The position numbers and the translations under genes were made by a program. Of a stretch of 64,000 nt of DNA, positions 27,125 to 36,787 are shown piece after piece. The stretch lies in contig JAFZBF010000040.1 in assembly GCA_017561885.1 (NCBI GenBank), positions 1 to 64,000 of the forward strand. The letters are read 5' to 3'. The notes below the pieces were generated by a model that saw nothing but the letters and a program-made list of their open reading frames with translations, was not told the DNA's origin and did no database searches. How positions within the stretch are numbered: position 1 is the first letter of the stretch; every line of letters starts with the position of its first letter. Source of the stretch: Bacteroidales bacterium (GTDB taxonomy: Bacteria; Bacteroidota; Bacteroidia; Bacteroidales; UBA932).

Positions 27125-29185
27125 TTAATAAAATCTTGCGCGGTTGTCTTTCACGTCAGCTTCTTCTGCCAGAACAGTAGTGACATACTGCTGGCGATAC
27201 TGGGCTTCCTGCGAAGTGCGAAGCTTCACATCCTCTTCGGTATAGTATGCTCCACCCTCGGTATCGAGCACTTCGAACATATAGACGCCGATCTGACCCT
27301 TCACGGGACCGCAGATCTTGCCCTTCGGTGCAGAAGCCACTGCGCCGATGAAGCTTGGGTCGAGACTTACGCCGGTCGAACCGAACGAAATGCCGCTCTG
27401 GTGGCTTACGGTGGTGCCGAGGGCTTCGGCCATCTCTTCAAGGGTATTCAGGCCCCTGGTCTTCTCCTTCACGTCCTCTGCGGCTATGTCAAGTCTCTTT
27501 TCAAGCTCAAGCATACTGTAGATATCGTCGCTGACATCCTCTATCGGGGTATATCCCTCCTTGCGCGCCTTGGAAAGAGCCACGACATAATAATACTTGT
27601 TGTCGACAGTGATCACGTCGCTGACCTGGCCTTCCTTGGCATCGAATGCCCAGGAAACCACCTCGCGGGCGTTGTCCACGGTGCCGATGCGACGGGTAGC
27701 CTGGCTGATATGGCTTACAGGGGTAACCGGCAGGTCGTCCTCGCTGCAGGCTGCAGAGAAGTTTTCGTATTTGCCGTCGGCCTTGTCGGCAAGCGCGGTC
27801 GCCTTCATCAGGTAATCGCGGTATGTATCGTCGCTTGCTGTAATGTTCTTTGTGAGAGTAGCCAGCCTTACCCTTTCTTCCGGTTTGTTGCGGTCGGTAA
27901 CCTTAAGCACTGCTATAGCCTGGATAGCCGACATCCTTACTGCCACGGCCTTGTTGACCGGAAGGTCGAAAGCAGCGTTGAATTCATTGAAGTTGTTTGA
28001 CTCGTTGAACTGCTGGGTGATCCAGCCCATCTCCCTGAGATTGTCGTAGCTGCGACCCGCATTGATTACGGCCACAACCGAATCGGCCGTCGCTCCGTCA
28101 GTGAGATCGAAGAGTTCATACCACACATATACGGAATCCGGCATCACCTTACGGTCAACCACGCGGATGGCGGTTAGCACATTGCCGTCCTGGTTGATAT
28201 CGCTGACTGCGGCAGGGGTCACACCCTTTGCAGGGAATGCAAAATCCCTGAATGTCTCGGCCAGATCGTCCTTGCCGTAATAAATTTCGCTCCAACGGCT
28301 GTCGGAGTTCAGGGAAATGAAATTGCGGGGATTCTCGCTGGCTGCGAATTCTTCAACCAGTGCGGCGAACTCAGCCTTCTGCGTGTCTATATCTTCTTCA
28401 GAAGGAACCACCTCGTACATTACATACTCGATGTCGCGGTTGGCCTGCTGCTTGAGCTGCTCCTTATGTTTATTATAATAAGCCTTGATGTCGCTGCTGG
28501 TGATCTTAAGGGTGCTGTCCGGTGCGAAACCGACGGTAGCCATAATGAAATCCACCTCGCTGGTGAGGTTGTTGTCCTCGATGGCGCGGCTTGTCTGGAG
28601 CGGGCTGAATATTGAACTGTTGTAAAGCAGGGCGTTATACTTGTTGTAGAGCTGCTGCTTGTATATCTGGTCGCGAAGGTAGTTCCAGTATGCGGCATAG
28701 GTGCCGGTTGCATCATAGTCGATGTTCTGGATGAACTGTGAAAGGGCTTCGCGGCTGAAATTTCCATTTTCGTCGAGGAAAGAGGACTGGGCGGTCAGCA
28801 CCGGTGAGATGTTGGCTCCCTGGGTGAGGTCATACATTTCCTGGTCACCCACGCTGATACCTGCTGCGGCAGCCTTGGGCTCGAATACATACTGGTCGAA
28901 ATAATTCTGCCAGGTGTAGTCGCGGACTTCTGAAAGCTGCTCCTCTGAAGAAAGGCTCTGGCCATAGAGCGACTCGAACAGGTTCTTGTTCTGCTCTACG
29001 GCAGTATAATATTCTTGATAAGAAATGGATTTGCCGTTCATCGAACCGACCTTGTTGTCGGCTGACATTCTCTGGAAGGTTGTTGAAAGGGTTGAAGGGT
29101 CTACAATGAACGACAATAGCGAAATCGCTATAAGGATTGTTATAAACACTCCGAGTTTGACACGGATGTTTTCAAGTACGGCCAT
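27125..29185 (-). CDS. PpiD/SurA-like periplasmic peptidyl-prolyl isomerase
   Basis: A 686-residue membrane-anchored folding factor. It opens with the typical VKLGVFITILIAISLLSFIVDPSTL membrane anchor, followed by a SurA-type N-terminal chaperone domain (KVGSMNGKSISYQEYYTAVEQNKN). A parvulin-like region is apparent around GQVSDVITVDNKYYYVVALSKARKEGYTPIED. Role inferred: folding of outer membrane proteins in the periplasm. It lies downstream of lptC on the same strand, after a 124-base gap with its own -7 box, in an envelope-biogenesis cluster common in Bacteroidales. Confidence 0.88.
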   Translation of the reverse strand: MAVLENIRVKLGVFITILIAISLLSFIVDPSTLSTTFQRMSADNKVGSMNGKSISYQEYYTAVEQNKNLFESLYGQSLSSEEQLSEVRDYTWQNYFDQYVFEPKAAAAGISVGDQEMYDLTQGANISPVLTAQSSFLDENGNFSREALSQFIQNIDYDATGTYAAYWNYLRDQIYKQQLYNKYNALLYNSSIFSPLQTSRAIEDNNLTSEVDFIMATVGFAPDSTLKITSSDIKAYYNKHKEQLKQQANRDIEYVMYEVVPSEEDIDTQKAEFAALVEEFAASENPRNFISLNSDSRWSEIYYGKDDLAETFRDFAFPAKGVTPAAVSDINQDGNVLTAIRVVDRKVMPDSVYVWYELFDLTDGATADSVVAVINAGRSYDNLREMGWITQQFNESNNFNEFNAAFDLPVNKAVAVRMSAIQAIAVLKVTDRNKPEERVRLATLTKNITASDDTYRDYLMKATALADKADGKYENFSAACSEDDLPVTPVSHISQATRRIGTVDNAREVVSWAFDAKEGQVSDVITVDNKYYYVVALSKARKEGYTPIEDVSDDIYSMLELEKRLDIAAEDVKEKTRGLNTLEEMAEALGTTVSHQSGISFGSTGVSLDPSFIGAVASAPKGKICGPVKGQIGVYMFEVLDTEGGAYYTEEDVKLRTSQEAQYRQQYVTTVLAEEADVKDNRARFY

Positions 29186-29269
29186 TTATTGCTTAGTTTA
29201 AGTTTTAATATTTTTATTTACAATCACTTACGGGCCCAGGTCGCAGTAACTTCGGCCCACACAAGGACG

Positions 29270-29277
29270 CAAAAGTA
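29270..29277 (-). promoter_or_regulatory. -7 box upstream of the ppiD-like gene
   Basis: TACTTTTG on the minus strand, exact TAnnTTTG, implying a leader of about 80 nucleotides. No -33 element at standard spacing. Confidence 0.45.
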
Positions 29278-29309
29278 AACAAAAATACCTTATGTAGATG
29301 CGTAATGTG

Positions 29310-29921
29310 TTAAAAACGTTGCAGCGGACCGACAAAATTTACGCTGTCGAAGTAGAAATATGTGCTGTCGCGGTCGATGCCGTAAGAATCGAAGGGGTGA
29401 CGGATGACTGCGTTGTCCGCTTTTTCATCAGATTCCATCCCGTAGCCCTGCATCAGACCCTGTGGCGAATACATCTGTATGAAACAGTCTGTATATATCC
29501 GTTTGTGGTCACGGTCCCAGTAGATGGTGTCGGTAAGGGAATGTTCTCCCTTCATAAGGTTCTGGATGTGCACGTTGCCGAAAGCAAGCCACTGCTCCTG
29601 CCCGGCTACGGTGTTGTGCCGGGCTCCGTCAGCGTTGATCTGCGTCTCGAGCAGGCCGTCGACAGTATAACCGAGCACCTCGAATCCGTTGCTGTAAAGT
29701 TCGTAAGAATAAAGCGTGTCGTTCCTGCTGTACTCGAAGCGCTCCATGAGGCCGGCACGCATGTCGTAGGTGAGGTCGCCCCACTGGAAGCGACGGGCCA
29801 CCATCCCCTCCACCGACTGCACGGGGGTGACAGTGAAGTCGATGGGCGGAATATCAACATCGGCGCCCTTGCACGAAACAAGGGCACCGATGACGATGGT
29901 TATGAGAATAAATCTTTTCAA
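29310..29921 (-). CDS. lptC: LptC-like LPS export protein
   Basis: A 203-residue lipoprotein-like protein with signal and lipobox (VIGALVSCKG). The body is a repeated beta-strand pattern like the LptC/LptA jelly roll: ARRFQWGDLTYDMRAGLMERFEY, LYSYELYSNGFEVLGYTVDG, IYWDRDHKRIYTD, LMQGYGMESDEK. LptC links the inner-membrane LptBFG transporter to the LPS bridge. The assignment rests on the strand pattern, size and gene order (outer membrane protein, TPR protein, LptC, PPIase) known in Bacteroidales. It starts three bases after the TPR gene. Confidence 0.75.
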   Translation of the reverse strand: MKRFILITIVIGALVSCKGADVDIPPIDFTVTPVQSVEGMVARRFQWGDLTYDMRAGLMERFEYSRNDTLYSYELYSNGFEVLGYTVDGLLETQINADGARHNTVAGQEQWLAFGNVHIQNLMKGEHSLTDTIYWDRDHKRIYTDCFIQMYSPQGLMQGYGMESDEKADNAVIRHPFDSYGIDRDSTYFYFDSVNFVGPLQRF

Positions 29922-29924
29922 AGA

Positions 29925-31244
29925 TTATTTGAGTGTACGGACAGTCGTGGTCTCGCGGAGACCGCCGCAGCCTGCTGTGTAGGCGTTGCCGTCCTGAACG
30001 TCATACATAAAGGCGTCTGCCTGCTGAGGGAAATACCTGCGATACTGTGCTGCGAGCTGGTCAGCCTCTGAAGCGAGACTTGAATCAGCTTCCCTGGCTT
30101 TGCTCATATAGTCGACTGCAACCCAGTATTTGGCACGTTTCTCAAGCTCGTTGCCGCCGCAAGGAATGCTTGCCCAGATAGTACCGAGAAGCAGATAACA
30201 CTTGCCGGCAATTTTCGGATTCAGGTCGATGGCCTTCTTGGCGGCGCTTGCTGCCTCGGCATATCTCTGCTGTTTCTTGAAGTAGAATGAGCCGAGCTCG
30301 AAGCAGTAGTCGGCAGCCTTTGTCACATCGTCGCCGCAACGTTCGATGGCGTCAACCAGGGTGGCTGCAGCCTCGTCGTTCTTGTCGCGTGAAGAGTAGA
30401 GCTTGTAGAGATAGTATGCGGTGCTTGCTGAAGGCTCGATGCCATGCAGTTTCTCCACTGCTGCAAGATAAAGGTCGCTGTCGAGGCATTCGCTGTTGCC
30501 GAGGAGCTTCACGATGGTGTTGAGGGTGGCCTTGTCATCAGGATTGGCCTGGTAGCGAGGGGTGAAGAGGCTTACCAGGTTGTCGCAGGATGCGACTCCT
30601 GACTCGCCGAGCTTGTTCTCGATGTCCTGCTTTGCTCCGACCATCTGGCCGTCGGCATTCTCTGCGAGAGCAGCGTCCACATAACCTGCAATCTCCGTGT
30701 AGGTGTTCATCAGGCTCTCAGCTTCAAGAAGCCCGTTCTTGTAGAGGTCTACGCCTGACTGCATGAGAGAAGCGAGAACCATCGGTGAACTGCTGGCTGC
30801 GGTCTGGCCGACGATCTTCTTCAATTCGCTGAAGAAAACATCCGGCTCGTTGCTTTTCCATTTGTAGTTGATCATATCGATGGCCTTGTTGTTCATTGCG
30901 GTCACGGCGTTCTTGGGATAAGCCTCTGCACGGGTGTCGTACAACTTAATAAGCGAGTCGAGGACTTCTGCCCTGCGGGCTGCATCCTTAGCCTGAGTAT
31001 ACTCCCAGCGCATCAGCCTGCAACCGTCGATGAACATGTTCTGGCTTGCAGAAGGCGGACATTTGGCAATAGCCTTTCTCCAAGGAGATATGGCGTTGGC
31101 CATATCGTTCTGTTTGAGATACTCGCGGTAGTAAGAAAGATTCACTACGCAGTCGACGCTGTCCTGTCCGGTGCCGTACTTGCCCTGTGCAAGTACCGGA
31201 AGGGCGGCTACAAGCGCCAGAATAAATGTTGCAACTTTTTTCAT
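29925..31244 (-). CDS. Secreted TPR-repeat protein
   Basis: A 439-residue periplasmic protein with signal peptide (FILALVAALPVLAQG). It consists of helical pairs; TPR-like repeats are clearest at AISPWRKAIAKCPPSASQNMFIDG, AYYLYKLYSSRDKNDEAAATLVDAIERCG and CFELGSFYFKKQQRYAEAASAAKKAIDLNPKIAGKCYLLLG. TPR proteins are protein-binding scaffolds. Its place between an outer membrane protein and lptC suggests a role in outer membrane assembly. No catalytic motif is seen. Confidence 0.82.
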   Translation of the reverse strand: MKKVATFILALVAALPVLAQGKYGTGQDSVDCVVNLSYYREYLKQNDMANAISPWRKAIAKCPPSASQNMFIDGCRLMRWEYTQAKDAARRAEVLDSLIKLYDTRAEAYPKNAVTAMNNKAIDMINYKWKSNEPDVFFSELKKIVGQTAASSSPMVLASLMQSGVDLYKNGLLEAESLMNTYTEIAGYVDAALAENADGQMVGAKQDIENKLGESGVASCDNLVSLFTPRYQANPDDKATLNTIVKLLGNSECLDSDLYLAAVEKLHGIEPSASTAYYLYKLYSSRDKNDEAAATLVDAIERCGDDVTKAADYCFELGSFYFKKQQRYAEAASAAKKAIDLNPKIAGKCYLLLGTIWASIPCGGNELEKRAKYWVAVDYMSKAREADSSLASEADQLAAQYRRYFPQQADAFMYDVQDGNAYTAGCGGLRETTTVRTLK

Positions 31245-31281
31245 CTTTGTTATCGTTATTTGGCAAATTTATAAAATAGTA

Positions 31282-32589
31282 TCAGTTGTACAAAACTTTC
31301 TGGAACCATATGTCGTAGAGGTTCAGGCCCAGAGAGAACTTCACGTAACGCTCCCTGACGTTGCCGGGGGTAGTGACGCTTGGCACTCCCGCCAATGACG
31401 TCTGACCGAGGTCGACGGCAAAGGAGACGGAGGTGCGGCGGTTGTAGACGGGCAGGGCGAAACCTAGCGTTATTCCGTTTGTCGCAACCTGGTTGCCGTC
31501 TATCATTATGTACTGTGTCTTGTGATAAGCTCCGATACGGTATGTTACGGTGCGGAAATAGTAGCGCACGTCATATCTGTTGGGAATGATCTCGAAACCG
31601 GCATTGAAAGACTGTGCCAGGCCTGCAGAGAAATTGACGCCGGGAGTGTCGTCAAACTTGCTGCCGGTCCAGTCCTGACGGGTATAGTCGAATCCGAACA
31701 TCCACGAACCGCTCTTGCGGAAAGTGAAACCGGCTGCAATCTCCTGAGGAATGCTGTAGGCGACAGAGTAGCTGTTGTTGAGCGTAGTGTCGACATAGTT
31801 TCCGCCGCTGGCGTAGGCGACATCTGTAAAATCACCCTTGAGAGTGGACCCTATCTTGTAGGTCGCCCCGACCGTAAGGCTCATATCTTCTCCGACAGGC
31901 TGCTCATACTGGATTCCGGCCTTGGCCGAGAAGCCGCGAGGCACGACATTCCAGGCGCGCGTAGCTGAACGCTGAAACTCGTTGGTGTTGAAATATGTAG
32001 TTGTGCTGCGACGGATGGTGCCGATGTAGAACAGGCCGTCAGCTCCGACGCTCAGGCGGTCGAACAGCGTCACTCCCGCTCCCGCAAAGACCTGGTTGAT
32101 GCCGCCCTGTCCTGAACGGAAATACTGCACGTCGCCGAGAGTCGCGAGAATCTGGTCCTTGTCCTCGTGGAAAGTGAAGGCATATCCAGTATTGCTGAAA
32201 GGCATCACACCGACCCTGAACGCCGAACTCTTGTAGATGGGGAAAGAAACCACAACGTGGTCTATGTTGAACAGGTTCTTGGCGCTCCTGGCAAGCTTGC
32301 CTTCGGCGTCTGCTCCGGCGAACACCATATTGGACTGCTTGAGACCGAAATCGAGCATGAAGGCGTCAGCCTCGCGGGCAGTCACCGCAGCCGGATTGAG
32401 CAGATTGATCAGGTTGGGGTCGCGGAGTCCGACTCCGATTCCTCCCATACCGGCAGTGTTCTGGTCGCCCACTGATTCCAGCTGGCCTATTCCGAAAAGT
32501 GAATAGGGGGTGTATGATGAAAAGGCCTCCTGCGCCGCTGCGGGCAGCGTCAGCATCAGAACTGCGATAAAGATGAAAAACCGTTTCAT
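31282..32589 (-). CDS. Outer membrane protein, FadL/PorV-like barrel
   Basis: A 435-residue outer membrane protein. Signal peptide FFIFIAVLMLTLPAAAQ, then SSYTPYSLFGIGQLESVGDQNTAGMGGIGVGLRDPNLINLLNPAAVT, a start typical of FadL/PorV-type barrels. Many amphipathic strands follow (FRVGVMPFSNTGYAF, MSLTVGATYKIGSTLKGDF, YFRTVTYRIGAYHKTQYIM), ending in FSLGLNLYDIWFQKVLYN. The start codon overlaps the stop of coaX by four bases, so the two are translated together. The exact substrate or partner is unknown. Confidence 0.82.
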   Translation of the reverse strand: MKRFFIFIAVLMLTLPAAAQEAFSSYTPYSLFGIGQLESVGDQNTAGMGGIGVGLRDPNLINLLNPAAVTAREADAFMLDFGLKQSNMVFAGADAEGKLARSAKNLFNIDHVVVSFPIYKSSAFRVGVMPFSNTGYAFTFHEDKDQILATLGDVQYFRSGQGGINQVFAGAGVTLFDRLSVGADGLFYIGTIRRSTTTYFNTNEFQRSATRAWNVVPRGFSAKAGIQYEQPVGEDMSLTVGATYKIGSTLKGDFTDVAYASGGNYVDTTLNNSYSVAYSIPQEIAAGFTFRKSGSWMFGFDYTRQDWTGSKFDDTPGVNFSAGLAQSFNAGFEIIPNRYDVRYYFRTVTYRIGAYHKTQYIMIDGNQVATNGITLGFALPVYNRRTSVSFAVDLGQTSLAGVPSVTTPGNVRERYVKFSLGLNLYDIWFQKVLYN

Positions 32590-33401
32590 AACAATTCCAA
32601 AATGGCCTCCAAACCTATCAGGACCAGGTCCTGTTCAACTGTCGCCTTTCCGTCCAGGCCTTCTGCAAACCGGGCTGAATTTCCACCGGTGAGTATCAGC
32701 TTCCTTTGCGGATGGGCGGCGACGTAGCCTTGTATTTCAAACATTATGCCGAGAATATTTCCAGCCGCCAGAGCGGTGTCCAGGTCATATCCTATGCTGT
32801 CTATCTCGCGGATGTCGTGGCTGTCCAGGAAATCGTCCGGGTTTAGATAAGGGATCTTGGCCGTATAGTGGCTCAGCGCGCGGTAGCGGGTCCTGAGGCC
32901 GAGCGATATAGACCCTCCTCTGTAATAAGGAGAAAGCGTGCCGGCGGTCTCGTCACGTACCGCGTCAATGAATTCAACTGTAGTTGCCGTGCCGAAATCG
33001 AACACCAGCTTGTCCTGAAGCGGGTAAAGCACTTCCGCGCCGAAGATTGCCGCCATGCGGTCGGCGCCCATACCAAGAGGCATGTGGCCCAGCACCGTCA
33101 GAGGGTCTGACGCTGCGGGCTTCTTGCTTTCCAGCAGGCCGTTAACGAAATCTTCATCGAAATTGACGAAACGACCGCACTGGAGGCTGAGCATCTTCTC
33201 AAGATATATGCTGCGCTTGCGAACATTGCTCAGGATGATGTTCTCCGCCTTGCCGCGGCCAATACGCTTGCGTACATATGATATCGTTTCCTTCTGGGTG
33301 GCGAAACGCATGACGTCGGCTCCTTTCAGGCGCTCCGAGGGATGCGCCGGGCAGAAAGCCACCTTGCAGGATGTGTTGCCTATGTCAATCAGTATGTTCA
33401 T
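32586..33401 (-). CDS. coaX: Type III pantothenate kinase
   Basis: First enzyme of coenzyme A synthesis, phosphorylating pantothenate. The 271 residues from ATG 33401 open with the ATP-binding MNILIDIGNTSCKVAF. LGHMPLGMGADRMAAIFGA near residue 100 carries the conserved GxDR motif, KLVFDFGTATTVEFID follows near 125, then the GGSISLGLRTRYRAL substrate region and a late ILTGGNSARFAEGL. The longer frame to 33485 would cross the mfd start. Divergent from mfd with only 50 bases between start codons, and first gene of the envelope operon. Confidence 0.95.
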   Translation of the reverse strand: MNILIDIGNTSCKVAFCPAHPSERLKGADVMRFATQKETISYVRKRIGRGKAENIILSNVRKRSIYLEKMLSLQCGRFVNFDEDFVNGLLESKKPAASDPLTVLGHMPLGMGADRMAAIFGAEVLYPLQDKLVFDFGTATTVEFIDAVRDETAGTLSPYYRGGSISLGLRTRYRALSHYTAKIPYLNPDDFLDSHDIREIDSIGYDLDTALAAGNILGIMFEIQGYVAAHPQRKLILTGGNSARFAEGLDGKATVEQDLVLIGLEAILELL

Positions 33402-33417
33402 AATCAGGGCTGAACTG

Positions 33418-33425
33418 CAAATATA
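33418..33425 (-). promoter_or_regulatory. -7 box of the coaX promoter
   Basis: TATATTTG on the minus strand, exact TAnnTTTG, 16 bases from the ATG. A weaker TATCTTCG on the plus strand just before mfd may serve that gene. Confidence 0.5.
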
Positions 33426-33451
33426 GATAATTTTTATATCTTCGCCGACAA

Positions 33452-36400
33452 ATGGCCGAAGGTCAGAATACTTTTTCTCAGGCAAATACCTTTGTCAGTC
33501 TCGAAAACGTACGGGGTGCGGTTTCGGCCAAGGCCGTCTTTTTCTCCAAAATTGCAAAACAGCTGAAAAACAAAGCTTTGCACCTTGTTGTAATGGAGAG
33601 CAAAAAGCAGGCTCTGTTTTTCTCCAGCGACCTTTACAACTTCTTTGCGGAAGAGAACGTCTTCTTCCTTCCCCTTTCCGGCGGGGAGAACTCCAAAGAT
33701 TCCCTGAAAGGCGTCTCGCAGAAAGTGCAGCGCACCACGGCCCTTGCCGCCATCGAGAACTTCTTCAGCAAGACTCCGAACGACGACCTGCCGCAGGCTG
33801 TGTCTTCATGCAGTTCGGTGGACATTACCGCAGAGCTGCGCGACAGGAAGGCCGGTGCGGGGCAGACGGTGGTTGTATGTTACCTCGACTCCCTGAAGGA
33901 GAAGGTGCTCAAGAAAAAGACGACCCGCGACAATGTGTTCCAGATAGCCGTGGGACAGCGCATCGGCCACGGCCTGCTGAAGGAGATGCTGCAGGGCATA
34001 GGCTTCACGAAGGCCGACTTCGTCACCAGGCCGGGCGAATTCGCGCTGCGCGGCTCCATCATAGACATATTCTCTTTCTCGGACAATCTTCCTTACAGGG
34101 TGGATTTCTTCGGAGACGACGTGGAGAGCATCTCACATTTCGAAGTGGACAGCCAGCGAAGCACCGACAGCCTGCAGCAGGTGGAGATCTGCCCCGACCT
34201 GTTCGAGAATTTCGAAGAGAAAGACTATGCAGGCATCGAAGACGTGCTGCCCTCAAAGGCTGTCATCTGGATGGAGAATGATTTCGTGGAGCAGCGGCTC
34301 GGCGTTACAGGATATGAAAAGCTTCTCCGGCCCGCCGAGGTCAGCACCCTCCCTCAACCCGTTTTCAACAAGAATTTCGAAATACTCGTGCGGGACATAG
34401 CCGAAAAGCAGGAAAAGGGCTACAAGGTCAACATCCTTTCGGTCAATCCCAATCAGATATTCAGGATGCAGCAGGTGCTCAGGGAATTCTCTTCTTCCCA
34501 GGCCATCATTCCTCCTTCTTTCCTCGACCTTTCGCTGCACGAAGGCTATGTGGACTGCGTTTCCAGGAACTGCTATTACACCGACCACCAGATATTCGAA
34601 CGCTACCACAAGATAAAGGTACGCCGCGAGGTGGCTCCTGCAGAAAGACTCACCATCAATGACCTGATGAGTTTCAACATAGGTGACTATGTGGTCCACA
34701 TAGACCACGGCATAGGACAGTTCGGAGGGCTTGTGAAGACAGTCATAGGAGACAAGGTGCAGGAAGCCGTGAAACTGATCTACAAGGACGGCGACGTGAT
34801 CTTCGTGTCGATCCACGGCATCCACCGCATCAGCAAGTACAAGTCCGGCGACGGCACTCCCGCCAAAGTCAACAAACTTGGCACCAAGTCGTGGGAAACG
34901 CTCAAGCACAAGACGAAGTCGAAGCTGAAAGACATAGCCGCAGACCTCATCAAGCTTTACAGCGAAAGGATGGAATCCAGGGGTTTCGCCTTCAGTCCCG
35001 ACACATATCTCCAGCAGGAACTCGAGTCTTCCTTCATGTATGAGGACACCGCAGACCAGCAGAAAGCCACTCTTGCCGTCAAGGAAGATATGGAAAGCCC
35101 TCATCCGATGGACCGCCTCATCTGCGGCGACGTAGGCTTCGGAAAGACAGAAATCGCCGTCAGGGCTGCATTCAAGGCAGTATGCGACAGCAAACAGGTA
35201 GCCCTGCTTGTTCCCACCACCATCCTGGCCCTGCAGCACTACCAGACATTCAGCGGCCGCCTCAAGGATTTCCCCTGCAATGTGGAATACATCAGCCGCC
35301 AGAAGACTGCCCAGCAGGTGAAGGAAATAGGAGAAAGACTTGCTGCCGGCAAGATAGACATACTTATCGGCACCCACAGGATCCTCAACAAGAACCTGCA
35401 TTTCAAGGACCTGGGACTGCTGATTGTCGACGAAGAGCAGAAATTCGGTGTTTCTGCCAAGGAAAAACTGCGCAGTCTCCGTACAAATGTCGATACGCTG
35501 ACCCTCACGGCCACCCCCATCCCCCGTACCCTGCAGTTCTCCCTGCTCGGGTCCCGCGACCTGTCCATAATAAGCACACCTCCTCCCAACAGGATTCCTA
35601 TCTCCACCGAACTCATAGATTTCAACGAAGACACCATCCGTGACATAATAATGGCTGAGGTGGAACGCGGCGGACAGGTATTCTTCCTGCACAACAAGGT
35701 GGAGGACATACTGTCGGTAGAAGACATCATCCGCCGCATATGCCCGGGTATACGTACCTGCGTGGGCCATGGCCAGATGGACGGAGAACATCTCGAAAAG
35801 ACGCTGATCGACTTCATCGACGGAGATTACGACGTGCTTATATGCACAACCATCATAGAGAACGGCATCGACATTCCCAATGTCAATACAATCCTGATCA
35901 ACCAGGCCCAGAATTTTGGTCTGAGCGACCTTCACCAGCTCAGGGGCCGTGTGGGACGCAGCAACCGAAAGGCATATTGCTATCTGATAGTACCTCCCAT
36001 GACCTCCATTTCGGACGACGCAAGACGACGCCTGAGAGCTATCGAGACTTTCAGCGACCTGGGCAGCGGATTCAACATCGCCATGCAGGATCTGGATATC
36101 CGTGGTGCCGGTAATCTGCTTGGTGCCGAACAGAGCGGCTTCATTGCAGAAATGGGCTTCGAGACATATCAGAAGATACTTCAGGAAGCACTGATAGAGG
36201 CTCGCACCGAGGCCGGAGTCTATGAAGAATATGAAAGAGCTCTGGAAAAGGCTTCTCAGGCTGACAACAGAAAGAAGAACAGGCAAACTATCCGGACTGA
36301 ATTCATATACGACTGCCATATAGACACAGACATCCAGGCTCTGATTCCGGACAGCTACATCAATATTCCTGCAGAGAAGATCAGGCTTTACAAGGCCCTT

Positions 36401-36763
36401 GACTCCATGAAGACAGAGGAAGAACTGAAAGGTTTCAAGGAAGAGATGGAAGACCGTTTCGGGCCTGTTCCTGCAGAAACATCTGAACTGATGAATATAA
36501 TAAGGCTTCGCAGCCTTGCCATTTCGCTTGGTTTCGAAAAGATCATACTCAAGAAAGGCATAATGCTGGCATACTTCGTCAGCAACCAGCTGTCGGCATA
36601 TTACAGTTCCGAAATCTTTATGTCGATACTGAGATATATACAGCTCCCGGGACGCAAGTTCTCTCTTATTGAAAAAGACAACAAGCTCTATATAAAATCA
36701 GAGCCCGTAAAGACAATTTCAGATGCCGTCGCACTTTTACAGAATATCAGCGACAATGTCTGA
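33452..36763 (+). CDS. mfd: Transcription-repair coupling factor
   Basis: DNA translocase that removes stalled RNA polymerase from lesions and recruits UvrA. The 1103 residues fit the family. N-terminal UvrB-like domains include TRPGEFALRGSIIDIFSFSDNLPYRVDFFGDDVESI; the RNA polymerase interaction domain contains GDYVVHIDHGIGQFGGL. The RecG-like translocase has Walker A GDVGFGKTEIAVRAAF, LLIVDEEQKFGV, TLTATPIPRTLQFSLLGSRDLS, and motif VI in LRGRVGRSNRKAYCYL. The C-terminal TRCF domain follows. Convergent with ruvB, 24 bases apart. Confidence 0.97.
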   Translation: MAEGQNTFSQANTFVSLENVRGAVSAKAVFFSKIAKQLKNKALHLVVMESKKQALFFSSDLYNFFAEENVFFLPLSGGENSKDSLKGVSQKVQRTTALAAIENFFSKTPNDDLPQAVSSCSSVDITAELRDRKAGAGQTVVVCYLDSLKEKVLKKKTTRDNVFQIAVGQRIGHGLLKEMLQGIGFTKADFVTRPGEFALRGSIIDIFSFSDNLPYRVDFFGDDVESISHFEVDSQRSTDSLQQVEICPDLFENFEEKDYAGIEDVLPSKAVIWMENDFVEQRLGVTGYEKLLRPAEVSTLPQPVFNKNFEILVRDIAEKQEKGYKVNILSVNPNQIFRMQQVLREFSSSQAIIPPSFLDLSLHEGYVDCVSRNCYYTDHQIFERYHKIKVRREVAPAERLTINDLMSFNIGDYVVHIDHGIGQFGGLVKTVIGDKVQEAVKLIYKDGDVIFVSIHGIHRISKYKSGDGTPAKVNKLGTKSWETLKHKTKSKLKDIAADLIKLYSERMESRGFAFSPDTYLQQELESSFMYEDTADQQKATLAVKEDMESPHPMDRLICGDVGFGKTEIAVRAAFKAVCDSKQVALLVPTTILALQHYQTFSGRLKDFPCNVEYISRQKTAQQVKEIGERLAAGKIDILIGTHRILNKNLHFKDLGLLIVDEEQKFGVSAKEKLRSLRTNVDTLTLTATPIPRTLQFSLLGSRDLSIISTPPPNRIPISTELIDFNEDTIRDIIMAEVERGGQVFFLHNKVEDILSVEDIIRRICPGIRTCVGHGQMDGEHLEKTLIDFIDGDYDVLICTTIIENGIDIPNVNTILINQAQNFGLSDLHQLRGRVGRSNRKAYCYLIVPPMTSISDDARRRLRAIETFSDLGSGFNIAMQDLDIRGAGNLLGAEQSGFIAEMGFETYQKILQEALIEARTEAGVYEEYERALEKASQADNRKKNRQTIRTEFIYDCHIDTDIQALIPDSYINIPAEKIRLYKALDSMKTEEELKGFKEEMEDRFGPVPAETSELMNIIRLRSLAISLGFEKIILKKGIMLAYFVSNQLSAYYSSEIFMSILRYIQLPGRKFSLIEKDNKLYIKSEPVKTISDAVALLQNISDNV

Positions 36764-36787
36764 TTTTTCTGAATCCAATTTTAGAAA

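Noticed and set aside
34253..36319. 688-residue open frame antisense to mfd
   Set aside because: Lies wholly within the well-supported mfd gene; composition is that of a reverse-strand shadow.
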